Assembly: GCA_016702605.1 (NCBI GenBank)
Contig: JADJDQ010000019.1
Location: forward strand, 1-6,475
Direction of reading: 5' to 3'
Length of the DNA: 6,475 nucleotides
Source of the DNA: Candidatus Intricatilinea gracilis
GTDB taxonomy: Bacteria; Pseudomonadota; Gammaproteobacteria; Burkholderiales; Burkholderiaceae_C
In this document: positions 1 through 6,165 of the stretch, in pieces
Numbering within the stretch: position 1 is the stretch's first letter
How the letters are laid out: each line of letters begins with the position of its first letter
Made by a program: the position numbers and the translations under genes
The notes under the pieces: model-generated
What the model was told of the DNA's origin: nothing
Database searches by the model: none
Seen by the model: the letters and a program-made list of their open reading frames with translations, nothing else

Positions 1-1307
1 GGCGGCCTCCAGCCGGCGGGTGTCGGCAGCCGTCGGGTCGGCGGCGTCATTGCCAACACCAGCGGCCTCGGCAAACGCTGCCGCGGCAACGTCGGCCGGC
101 GCGGCACCTGGTTGTAACGCCGCCGGGTCGGCGCTCGGCGTGCCCTCGGGCTTGAGGTCACCCTCCTGGTAGCCGTACTCGCGCACCCAGTAGGCGTTGG
201 TGAACCGGGCCCCGGCGTCGTAGTTGCTCTTGTCGCGCGCGGCCTGGGTCACGTCGCGCGACTCCTGATCCCACATCTCGAACACCGGCGGCTCCGCGCC
301 AGGCCAGTTCACCTCGCACGTCCAGCGGATCAGCTCGTTGATGGCTTCGCACACGATCTCGGCGTCACCGTCGCGCAGGTCGTCGGCCACTTCCTGGCCG
401 GCGTGCGCGCTGGCCTTGTTGGCGGTGGCTTCCACGGTCTGGTTGGTGCCGGTCAGCACGATGCTGATCTCGCCGCGGCAGTACATGACCAGGCGCTCGT
501 AGAGGTCGGCACTGGCGGCCTTGCCGGCCATCTCCACCAGCTCGGCGCTGCCGTCGTCGGGCAGCACGGCCACGCCGTCCTGCACCAGTTGCGTCAGGGC
601 GTCCAGCACCTCGCCGCGCTCCTTGTCGCTGGCGCCGCGGGGCAGCTTGCCACCGCGAAGGCCGAGCCGAACTTCTCCGCGAAGGTCAACCAGAAGCGCA
701 GGCCGCCGCGCTTGAAGGTGGTGGGCCAGAAGCACAGCGCCAGGTCGGCCTGGCCGTAGGGGTTCTGGTAGGTCGGGTCCTGGCGCGGCAGGAGGAACTT
801 GCGCGCCGGCAGCGCCTCGCCCTCGAAGGGCTGGCGGCGCGTGCGCATGCGCAGCTGGTTGTCGGTGTCGAAGCAGAACCACTCCGGCGGCTTGGCTGCC
901 GCGCCCGCCCGGCGGTGATCAGGCCCGCGCTGCGCACCCAGGTCACCTCCATGGGCTGGTAGCCGTACAACCCGGCCTCCTGCGCCTGGCTGATGATGCG
1001 CTCCAAGCGGCAGCGCGTCAAACACCTCCTGCACTGCCTTGTGCACCCGTGCGGCTGCCTTGCCGCGCTGCACGGCCCACTCCATCGCCCGCAGCGCCGC
1101 CTTGCGCCGCCGGATGCACGCGCCCACGTGCGGGTCGCGCGCGATGGCGCGGTAGGTGGAGATGTCCTTGCCCTGTTCCTTGAGGATGGGGTCGGGGTTG
1201 GGCAACAAGCTGCCGATGACGCTGAAATCCAGCGCCAGGGCACGGGTGGCGATGCTGGGGCCGATCAGGCGGGTGGGCATGGAGTTGCCCATGTTGTCGT
1301 TGCTCAT
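1..1307 (-). pseudogene. Mu gp29-like portal protein (DUF935), frame broken three times, 3' end outside window
   Basis: Portal proteins of this family form the ring at one head vertex through which the terminase pumps DNA. The ATG at 1307 overlaps the terminase stop (ATGA). The first frame gives a typical DUF935 start (SLLPNPDPILKEQ, then DPHVGACIRRRKAALRAMEW, about residues 33-76) and runs to FDALPL near 1005. There a one-base insertion moves the protein to a second frame, with ERIISQAQEAGLYGYQPMEV. Between 897 and 910 it returns to the first frame with AKPPEWFCFDTDNQLRM, a family hallmark, and FAEKFGSAF. A missing base near 650 then moves it to a third frame (KLPRGASDKE, ISIVLTGTNQTVEATANKAS), open to base 1. 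About 435 residues are recoverable; from memory the family is around 500, so a modest 3' part lies outside. All segments keep conserved motifs, so recent decay or sequencing indels fit better than an old relic. Family call is strong; intact status is not supported. Confidence 0.85.
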
Positions 1308-3463
1308 GAGCCGTAGCCTCGGAAGTCGATGCGGTTGCGCGTGCGCCCGGGGGCCGGGCGGCTGGCGACAGCCACGCTGGCCAGGCCCGAGGTGGCGGCC
1401 ATCCACAGCATGTGCAGGGCGTCCGGCCCGTCGTCGTGGTCCGCCTTCGGGAAGTGGCGCAGCTGGTCGATCAGCGTCACCTGGCTGGGGTGCAGGCGGA
1501 TGAGGCCGTTCTTGACATGCGGCTGCAGCGTCTCGATGCGCAGCAGCTTGTCCGCAATGGGCTGCACCGCGCGCGCCGGCACCGGGACCCCCGCGGCGGC
1601 GCTGCGCTTGACCAGCTCCGAGCGGAGGAACTCCTGGAACTGCACCGTCTCCACCGCCCACAGCACGCAGCGGTATTCGTGCTGCAGGGCGATCACGTCG
1701 CTGATGATGCGGTCGGGCAAGCGCTTGCGGATGCCGGCCTCCACCACGTCGAGCACACCCGTCTCGCGGTTCAGACCGCCCACCAGCAGCGCGGAGGGGT
1801 CGCGCCCCGCGCCGGCCTTGCCCAGCGAGGGGTCGCAGGCACCGTAGAAGATCCACTCGCGCAGGCGGTTGACCCAGAAGGTGATGATCCCGGCAAAGGG
1901 CGCGGCGTCGCCGGCCACCGGGTCGTTCTGGTACTCGCTGTCAAAGGTGCCGTGCCCGTCGCGGGCGCGGATCTTCATCAACGCCAGCACCGGCCGGGCC
2001 TGCCAGCTGACCACGGCGCCGGCCTCCATCTCGGCCTGGTGCTCGCGCCAGAAGGTGTCGGCGGCGTCCTCGCCCTCGTTGCGCAGCGTCTCTTCCCAGC
2101 GGTCCCAGAGGTCCATGCGGTCGGGCCACTGCAGCAGCGCCTTGAAGCGCGCGCTGCGCCACATCTTGTTGGCCAGCGTGCGGCTGAGCACCGAGTCGTA
2201 GTGCAGGATGGTGCCGATGTAGACCACGTCGAACTTGGCCACCGCGCCGCCCAGGGGCAGCACCGTCTTGGTCAGCCAGCTCTGCAGCTTGTCGCGCTGC
2301 TCGGGGTTGCGCACCTGCTCGTCGTTCTCGATATCGTCCAGCACGCACAGATCGGGCCGGTGCGGGCCGTGGCGCAGACCGCGCAGCTTCTTGCCGGAGC
2401 CGGCGACCTGCACCTTGGCATCGCTGCGGGTGATGATCGTCGCCGCCTGCCAGACGCGCCCCTGGCCGCAGGCCTCCGGATAGTCCATGGCCAGGCGCGG
2501 GTTGAACTCCAGCTCGGCCTTGATGGCCTCCAGCATCGGGTAGGCCTGGTCGATCGAGTCCATGACGATCACCGGGTAGCGCTTGCGCCCGGTGACCAGG
2601 CACCACAGCACGAACAGCTGCGACACCAGGGTGCTCTTGGCCTCGCCGCGCGGCGCGGCGATCGCGTCCGTCTCGCTCTTGGGGCTGGTGACGATCTCCA
2701 CCAGGCGGGCAAACAGGTAGCGGTGCAGCTCGCTCTTGTGCGGGCTGCGGATGTAGTGCGGGAAGTAGGTGTTGACGAAGGTGTCGAAGTCCGCGCTCGC
2801 CGAGCGGCGCCGCGCAGCGCAGGCCAGCGGGTCCGGGTTGAAGCCGGACACCTGCGCCTCGATGCGCTGGCGCAGCTGCGCCGCAAAGGCCGCCAGGTCA
2901 TCGGCGGCTTGCTTGCGGGTGAGGCGGGTGTCGCGGGTGTCGCGAACCATGTGGAGGATCTCCTCGAAATGGTCAGCGCTCGCCGCGGCTGTAGGCTTCC
3001 ATCGCCCCTCCAGCGCCGCCTCGGCCGCGCCGGGCGACAGGCGCACCAGCAGCTCGACGTAACCCTTGACCGCGCCGTTCTCGATGGCCAGGCGGTCACT
3101 CTCGGGCATCAGGCGGCGCGCGGCAGCCTGGGCCTTGCTCAGGGCGTCGGAGACCGCAGCGATGGCCTTGGTCTGCTCGACCGGGTCGGGGTCGGTGGCG
3201 CTGGAGAGCTGCTCCATCACCGCCTCGCAGCGCAGGATCATGGCGGCCGCCACCCGCCCCATGGCCGCATCAAAGCCGCCACCGGCCACGATCAAGCTGG
3301 CGCGCTGGAACTTGTCCCAGTCGTCGCCTTCCTCAGCCGCGGCGGCCTTCCACCGCCGGGCGGTGCCCAGCGGCACGCCGGCCTTGTCGGCCGCCTGCTC
3401 GATGGGCAGGCCGCCGATGTAGGCGCTGCGCACGGCCATGCGGGCCTCGGGCGGGTGGGCCAT
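1304..3463 (-). CDS. Phage terminase: DUF1804 small-subunit domain joined in frame to large subunit (Mu gp28-like)
   Basis: This 719-residue frame packages phage DNA: the ATPase drives translocation and the nuclease cuts. Residues 1-150 are a DUF1804 domain with a helix-turn-helix-like stretch (about 18-40, IEQAADKAGVPLGTARRWK). Residues 172-719 are a large terminase. They show a degenerate Walker A (PRGEAKST, 271-278), a Walker B (LCVLDDIE, 372-379) and an RNase H-like nuclease with candidate acidic residues D544 (CDPSLG), E605 (AVET) and D677-D681 (DDGPDAL). In relatives I know, the two subunits are separate genes. Here an internal ATG at 2950 has a good GAGGAG site, so a separate 548-residue large subunit spanning 1304-2950 is plausible and the joint may be a frameshift artefact. 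The ATG at 3463 lies 3 bases after the stop of the gp26-like gene; the TGA overlaps the portal start. The large-subunit part appears unbroken. Confidence 0.9.
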   Translation of the reverse strand: MAHPPEARMAVRSAYIGGLPIEQAADKAGVPLGTARRWKAAAAEEGDDWDKFQRASLIVAGGGFDAAMGRVAAAMILRCEAVMEQLSSATDPDPVEQTKAIAAVSDALSKAQAAARRLMPESDRLAIENGAVKGYVELLVRLSPGAAEAALEGRWKPTAAASADHFEEILHMVRDTRDTRLTRKQAADDLAAFAAQLRQRIEAQVSGFNPDPLACAARRRSASADFDTFVNTYFPHYIRSPHKSELHRYLFARLVEIVTSPKSETDAIAAPRGEAKSTLVSQLFVLWCLVTGRKRYPVIVMDSIDQAYPMLEAIKAELEFNPRLAMDYPEACGQGRVWQAATIITRSDAKVQVAGSGKKLRGLRHGPHRPDLCVLDDIENDEQVRNPEQRDKLQSWLTKTVLPLGGAVAKFDVVYIGTILHYDSVLSRTLANKMWRSARFKALLQWPDRMDLWDRWEETLRNEGEDAADTFWREHQAEMEAGAVVSWQARPVLALMKIRARDGHGTFDSEYQNDPVAGDAAPFAGIITFWVNRLREWIFYGACDPSLGKAGAGRDPSALLVGGLNRETGVLDVVEAGIRKRLPDRIISDVIALQHEYRCVLWAVETVQFQEFLRSELVKRSAAAGVPVPARAVQPIADKLLRIETLQPHVKNGLIRLHPSQVTLIDQLRHFPKADHDDGPDALHMLWMAATSGLASVAVASRPAPGRTRNRIDFRGYGS
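2960..2965 (-). promoter_or_regulatory. Internal ribosome binding site for a separate large terminase subunit
   Basis: On the minus strand GAGGAG lies 9 bases upstream of the ATG at 2950-2948, which opens with MVRDTRDTRLTRKQ. A well-placed site in the middle of a continuous frame supports independent translation of the large subunit from this ATG, whatever happens to the upstream small-subunit frame. Confidence 0.6.
2973..3463 (-). other. DUF1804 small-terminase region, with its probable original stop in another frame
   Basis: This marks the likely extent of an ancestral separate small-subunit gene inside the 719-residue frame. Small terminase subunits bind phage DNA and recruit the large subunit. 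The domain runs from MAHPPEARMAVRSAY through the conserved GDDWDKF and ARRLMPESDRLAIE. After AAEAALEG the actual frame reads RWKPTAAASADHF, which does not look like a family ending. If the G-run opposite the C run at 3005-3008 had one more G, the protein would end AMEAYSRGER and stop at TGA 2975-2973. That is 22 bases before the ATG at 2950, which carries its own ribosome site. The domain itself is clear. That its end was changed by a one-base loss is an inference. Confidence 0.6.
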
Positions 3464-3466
3464 GGC

Positions 3467-3724
3467 TCAGGCCCCCGGCCAGGGCGCATTGCCCAGCGCC
3501 ACGTCGCGGCCGCGCTCGGTGGGCAAGGCGGCGTCGTCGAGCTTGCGCACCAGGCCCTGCTCGGCCAGCCAGGTCAGGTCGCCGCGCACCAGGTCGGCGC
3601 TGACGGCGATGCCATGCACCATGCTCATCTCGCGCACCAGGTCGCGCACGGACTGCGGGGAGCCGGCGCCGAAGACGATGGACGTCAGCAGGCTGCGGCG
3701 GCGGTTGTCGGGGGTGCTCAGCAT
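3467..3724 (-). CDS. VpaChn25_0724-family phage protein (Mu gp26-like), predicted winged helix
   Basis: An 85-residue protein of a small family found in Mu-like phages between the DUF2730 gene and the terminase genes. Residues 47-59 (RGDLTWLAEQGLV) are the family's most recognisable block and resemble the recognition helix and wing of a winged-helix domain. The end, PTERGRDVALGNA, matches the usual LTxRGxDVAxG tail. No biochemical role is established that I know of; position suggests head assembly or packaging, and the fold would allow DNA binding. The ATG at 3724 is preceded by a GAGG-like site that overlaps the stop of the DUF2730 gene, 7 bases away. The stop is 3 bases from the terminase start. 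The length is normal and the frame intact. Confidence 0.85.
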   Translation of the reverse strand: MLSTPDNRRRSLLTSIVFGAGSPQSVRDLVREMSMVHGIAVSADLVRGDLTWLAEQGLVRKLDDAALPTERGRDVALGNAPWPGA

Positions 3725-3731
3725 CGGGGCC

Positions 3732-4101
3732 TCACAGGGTCTTCATCATCTGGCTCAAGAGCAGCCGCATGTTGGTGTTGATCTGCTCCAGCTGACCGGA
3801 CATCTCGCCTGACAAGCGCTCCACCTGCTGCCGGGTGGCGTTGAGCTGGTCGTAGATCGAGCCCAAGTCCTCGTGCTTCGGCGCTCTCGGCCTCTGCGTC
3901 CAGCCGCTCAATGCGCAGCGCATGCTCAACGGCCCGCCTGTCAAAGCGGCTGTCCATCTCGGCCAGGTCGGCTTCCAGCTTGCGGCCCAGCTCGTCGAGC
4001 TTGGCGGCCGCGGCCTTGTTGCGGTTGGTGGCCATCACGGCCAGCGTGAGGACGAAGTTGCTGGCGGCGATGCCGGCAACAATGATTTCGTAGAGGCTCA
4101 C
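3732..4101 (-). pseudogene. DUF2730 (Mu gp25-like) coiled-coil membrane protein, one frameshift
   Basis: The family is a small phage protein with an N-terminal membrane helix and a coiled coil. Its exact job is not known to me. The GTG start at 4101 has GGAG 7 bases upstream, embedded in the end of the transglycosylase gene. Residues 5-24 (EIIVAGIAASNFVLTLAVMA) form the membrane helix. A charged heptad-like stretch follows (AKLDELGRKLEADLAEMDSR). The frame holds to about residue 74. Between 3879 and 3884 it must shift, one extra or two missing bases, to reach KHEDLGSIYDQLNATRQQVE, the family's conserved C-terminal block. It then ends MRLLLSQMMKTL at TGA 3734-3732. The joined protein would be about 122 residues, normal for the family. 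Without the shift the first frame runs on into the following gene with unrelated sequence. Family assignment is good; whether the break is real is open. Confidence 0.78.
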
Positions 4102-4105
4102 CGCG

Positions 4106-4798
4106 TTACTCCGCCTGCACGGACCACACCGCGCCCCAGGTCGAGTAACGCGGCTGCAGATCAAACAGAATGCGGCGGGGGTAGCCGAGGTTTTCGGGGC
4201 AGTGCCCCGGGGCGCGCCTGGCGCGGCCGCAGGCGGCGTCGATGTGCGTGCGCAGCGGGCCGGCGGCCAGGCGTGACTCGGCCTGCCAGTGGCCCAGGCC
4301 GCCGTTGTAGCTGCGCAGGGTGGCCCACAGGCGATCAGACGGATTGCCGGCGGCGGCAAGGCGATCCCACAGCCAGCGGTCATAGCCCACCAGCGCACGC
4401 AAGGCCCAGCGGGGGTTGGCGGGCCGGCAGTCTGTGGCGCTCAGGCGATGCAGATCACACCACCAGCGGGCAGTCGCGGGCATGAACTGCGCCATGCCCT
4501 GCGCGCCCACGCGGCTGACGGCATCGGCGCGCCAGCCGCTCTCCTGGTGCACCTGCGCAGCCAGGGCCGGCACGGGGGCATCCAGCCCCCACTGCGCATG
4601 CGCCTGGCGGGTCAGCTCGGCGCGCCAGCGGGTGGCAGCGGGCGAGGGCGCAAATCCCCCCCGCCCCCCTTTTGCAAAGGGGGCGGGGGGAGATTTCTCG
4701 GCCGCCCCGGCCGGCACCATCACCAGCAGCGCGGCAAGTGCGACTGCGATCAGCAGCACCACGCCCAGCACCGCCAGAACTGCGCGGCGCACCGTCAA
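4106..4798 (-). CDS. Phage lytic transglycosylase (SLT domain), probable endolysin
   Basis: A 230-residue enzyme expected to cleave the glycan strands of peptidoglycan for host lysis. Residues 6-28 form a hydrophobic signal or signal-anchor helix, so export to the periplasm through Sec is likely. The SLT domain follows: catalytic Glu86 in HQESGWRADA, the GAQGMAQFMPAT block (98-109) and LRSYNGG (161-167) are the standard lysozyme-fold motifs. Cysteines at 114, 124, 190 and 200 could form disulfides. The stop of the holin gene overlaps a TTG start (TTGA, 4798-4795). A GTG two codons later is an alternative start, as no strong ribosome site separates them. Residues 35-49 are encoded by an inserted palindromic repeat lying between the export signal and the catalytic domain, where it should be tolerated. 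Position right after a holin supports a lysis role. I see no spanin gene. Confidence 0.88.
   Translation of the reverse strand: MTVRRAVLAVLGVVLLIAVALAALLVMVPAGAAEKSPPAPFAKGGRGGFAPSPAATRWRAELTRQAHAQWGLDAPVPALAAQVHQESGWRADAVSRVGAQGMAQFMPATARWWCDLHRLSATDCRPANPRWALRALVGYDRWLWDRLAAAGNPSDRLWATLRSYNGGLGHWQAESRLAAGPLRTHIDAACGRARRAPGHCPENLGYPRRILFDLQPRYSTWGAVWSVQAE
4652..4696. repeat. 45-bp palindromic repeat inserted in frame (encodes KSPPAPFAKGGRGGF)
   Basis: A nearly perfect inverted repeat with AAAT/ATTT ends, C-rich and G-rich arms and a small loop around TGC (4673-4675). One A (4691) and one C (near 4669) bulge; the rest pairs. It covers exactly 15 codons of the transglycosylase (residues 35-49) and keeps the frame open. 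The encoded pattern PP-x-PF-x-KGG-x-GGF is one I recall from dispersed palindromic repeats in many bacterial genomes, where it turns up in and between genes. It is therefore probably a mobile or mobilised repeat, not phage-specific sequence. The strong hairpin could also slow transcription or translation. Confidence 0.8.
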
Positions 4799-5139
4799 GC
4801 CCCCAGGCCCATGGCCAGCATGGCGGCGGCCACGACGACGGCACGGCGGAGCATCGCAGCAGCAAAGGCTGCAGCCAGCTCCGGCTGCACCAACGTGCGC
4901 TCCAGCAGCTCATCGGGCCTGCCGTAGGGGAACAGGGAGCGGTCGAGCCAGTAGCCCACCACCGCAGCCAGAGTGACAAGGCTCAACTTGTAGACGCTGA
5001 CGGCCAACTGCTGCGGCGCGAGCGCCCAGACAGCCGCCAACAGCACCGCGGTGATGAGCACCCACCCCCACAGCCGCAGCCCCGGCCCGCGCGCCGGAGG
5101 GGAGAAGGCGGGTTCGGTCGGGTAGAAGGAGGAATCCAT
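4795..5139 (-). CDS. Putative three-helix phage holin
   Basis: A 114-residue inner-membrane protein expected to form the lesions that time lysis. Three hydrophobic segments are visible: about 22-42 (LRLWGWVLITAVLLAAVWAL), 45-65 (with VYKLSLVTLAAVVGYWLDR) and 89-112 (with RRAVVVAAAMLAMGLG). The block YKLSLVTLAAVVGYWLDR followed by FPYGRPDE is typical of putative holins in Mu-like phages of Burkholderiales and Pseudomonas. The ATG at 5139 has a GTGAGG stretch about 14 bases upstream, a rather distant ribosome site. This is the first gene of the minus-strand late operon, so the late promoter should lie in 5140-5255. The stop overlaps the TTG start of the transglycosylase, coupling holin and lytic enzyme. 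The holin role comes from topology, neighbourhood and family resemblance. Confidence 0.75.
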   Translation of the reverse strand: MDSSFYPTEPAFSPPARGPGLRLWGWVLITAVLLAAVWALAPQQLAVSVYKLSLVTLAAVVGYWLDRSLFPYGRPDELLERTLVQPELAAAFAAAMLRRAVVVAAAMLAMGLGA

Positions 5140-5152
5140 GGCCGCATGGTCG

Positions 5153-5176
5153 CCTCACGCGCGCGCGCGTGTGAGG
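5153..5176. promoter_or_regulatory. Imperfect CG-rich palindrome between divergent genes, possible operator
   Basis: CCTCAC at 5153-5158 is mirrored by GTGAGG at 5171-5176, with an alternating CG core between them. This gives a hairpin or dyad of about 10 pairs including one G-T. It lies 14 bases upstream of the holin start and about 80 bases upstream of the first plus-strand gene, in the only divergent spacer of the window. An operator is possible. No convincing -35/-10 pair and no Mu C-type TTAT/ATAA site is visible. Confidence 0.3.
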
Positions 5177-5255
5177 GTGTGGGGGCACGGCGGGCGGGGG
5201 CGGCCGATCGCACGAACAGCGCCAGGGCCTGCGGGCTGCTGCGGATGCGGCAGGA

Positions 5256-5531
5256 ATGTCCGTGGGCTACCATCCGGCCATGGTCACTCAAGGCAAGCAA
5301 GCCGCCGTCACAGACCTCATGCTGGGGGTGAGCTTGGCCTATGCCAGCCTGTGCCAGGCGCTCATCGAATCCGGGGCGGTGAAGGGCGACGCCCTGCTGG
5401 CGCGCCTGGTGGAGGCGGCCGACTGGAGCCGGTCCATGGGGCACCCGCTGACGGCACAGTGGCTGGAAGAGATGCAGGCTGCCGTGAATTTGCCTCTCAC
5501 CACCGGCGGCGCGGGACATGAAGATGGTTGA
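5256..5531 (+). CDS. Small hypothetical protein, first gene of the antiparallel cassette
   Basis: I do not recognise this 91-residue protein. It has no signal peptide or clear membrane segment. Residues 16-52 (AAVTDLMLGVSLAYASLCQA, then AVKGDALLARLVEA) look helical and amphipathic, and the tail is glycine-rich. The ATG at 5256 follows AGGA with almost no spacing. A second ATG at 5280 (MVTQGKQ, 83 residues) is an alternative with no obvious site either, so the start is uncertain. The gene is on the opposite strand to the late operon, diverges from the holin gene and overlaps the next gene by 14 bases, so the two are likely co-transcribed. Support comes from that overlap, the downstream terminator and the lack of a sensible reading on the other strand. 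Confidence 0.6.
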   Translation: MSVGYHPAMVTQGKQAAVTDLMLGVSLAYASLCQALIESGAVKGDALLARLVEAADWSRSMGHPLTAQWLEEMQAAVNLPLTTGGAGHEDG

Positions 5532-5817
5532 TCCTACCCCCCTGTTTCCGAGCCTGCAGTCCGTCGGAGACGGCAGCAGCGGCCCGCCCGACCCACCGGA
5601 TGACGACATGCAAGCACGTGTAGCCAAGCTGGAATCCCTCGCTGAGAAGACCGGCGAACGGCTCAACGCCATCGAGCGCGACCTGGCGGTGATCAAGTCG
5701 AACTACGCCACCAAGGCGGATCTGGCCGAGGGCAACAACCGCATCATCATGTGGGTGGTGGGCGCCATCTTCCTGGCGCAGCTGCTGCCCGCGGTGCTGA
5801 AGAGGATCGGCCTGTAG
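5518..5817 (+). CDS. Small coiled-coil protein with C-terminal membrane anchor
   Basis: A 99-residue protein with three parts: a proline- and aspartate-rich N-terminus (GPPDPPDDDM, 22-31), a coiled coil (about 32-60, ARVAKLESLAEKTGERLNAI) and, after YATKADLAEGNNR, a hydrophobic helix (76-94, IIMWVVGAIFLAQLLPAVL) with a basic end. The YATKADL linker before a terminal membrane helix is a layout I know from small phage and prophage proteins, some resembling the XhlA type, but I cannot name a specific family. It probably sits in the inner membrane with the coiled coil in the cytoplasm. The start is at 5518 or, two codons later, at 5524. The stop lies 13 bases before a strong terminator. Topology mirrors that of DUF2730, whose anchor is N-terminal; I infer no homology from that. 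Confidence 0.72.
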   Translation: MKMVDPTPLFPSLQSVGDGSSGPPDPPDDDMQARVAKLESLAEKTGERLNAIERDLAVIKSNYATKADLAEGNNRIIMWVVGAIFLAQLLPAVLKRIGL

Positions 5818-5830
5818 ACCTCCACCCTCC

Positions 5831-5874
5831 CCACAAGCAGCAAACCCCGCCAAGGCGGGGTTTGCTGCTTGTGG
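5831..5874. terminator. Bidirectional intrinsic terminator between convergent genes
   Basis: A perfect inverted repeat of about 20 pairs around a CAAG loop. The core is AACCCCGCC/GGCGGGGTT, followed on each strand by a T-rich arm (TTTGCTGCTT). It begins 13 bases after the plus-strand stop at 5817 and ends 12 bases before the minus-strand stop at 5887, so it can end transcripts from both sides. It separates the upstream minus-strand pair from the holin-led operon, implying that the late operon has its own promoter. Confidence 0.92.
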
Positions 5875-5886
5875 ACGGGAGCGCGG

Positions 5887-6165
5887 TCAGCGCAACAGCC
5901 GCTCGGGCCGCAGGTCCGGCTGGCCGCATAGGGCTGCGGCCTGGTTGGCACGGTCCAGCGCGGCATTCATCTCTCGCTCGGCCGCGGCGGCTTGGTCCAG
6001 CTGCTCGCTGATGGTCTGCAGACTCAATGGCTCGCCCGGGCGCTCGCTCAGGCGATGCAGCAGAACGCTCAGGTTGTTGAGTAGGGCCATGCGGCGCAGG
6101 GCCGCGTCCTTGGCCTGCGCGGTGTAGGCGGTGTGTTCGCCCAGGGCTTGGTAGTTGGTGGTCAT
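5887..6165 (-). CDS. Hypothetical helical protein, second of a coupled pair
   Basis: A 92-residue soluble protein that I do not recognise. It looks almost wholly helical and alanine- and leucine-rich. Residues 14-39 (with LLNNLSVLLHRLSE) and 48-78 (with LDQAAAAEREMNAALDRANQ) could form a coiled-coil hairpin, and the end PDLRPERLLR is basic. The ATG at 6165 has AGAGGA 9 bases upstream and overlaps the stop of the preceding gene (ATGA), so the two are translationally coupled. The stop lies 12 bases from the bidirectional terminator, making this the last gene of its transcript. Position upstream of the lysis genes would suit a middle-expressed gene of a Mu-like phage; no function is claimed. Confidence 0.7.
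   Translation of the reverse strand: MTTNYQALGEHTAYTAQAKDAALRRMALLNNLSVLLHRLSERPGEPLSLQTISEQLDQAAAAEREMNAALDRANQAAALCGQPDLRPERLLR

Noticed and set aside
1308..1856. Minus-strand frame continuing upstream of the portal ATG, giving a 420-residue product
   Set aside because: The part before 1307 is the terminase read in the wrong frame; the protein-like sequence begins only at MSNDNMGNSM, at the ATG overlapping the terminase stop.
2926..2946. Tandem repeat of about 9 bases encoding RDTRDTR at the start of the large terminase
   Set aside because: Only two copies, in frame and in coding sequence; likely chance or a trivial duplication, with no evidence of function.
1412..3781. Open plus-strand frame of 789 codons opposite the terminase
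   Set aside because: It lies entirely antisense to the well-supported terminase and gp26-like genes. Its product is a low-complexity mix rich in His, Gln, Ala and Gly with no motif, as expected from opposite-strand frames in very GC-rich DNA.
4102..4398. Upstream extension of the DUF2730 frame to an ATG at 4398
   Set aside because: It overlaps the catalytic part of the transglycosylase out of frame and is Pro/Cys/Arg-rich. The GTG at 4101 with a GGAG site explains the true start.
5259..5282. TACCAT as a possible -10 box upstream of the 5280 start
   Set aside because: No -35 element at proper spacing, and it would lie inside the gene if the 5256 start is used; too weak to call a promoter.
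4983..5696. Long minus-strand frame spanning the divergent region (237 codons)
   Set aside because: Ser/Arg-rich, without motifs, antisense to the two plus-strand genes and out of frame with the holin.
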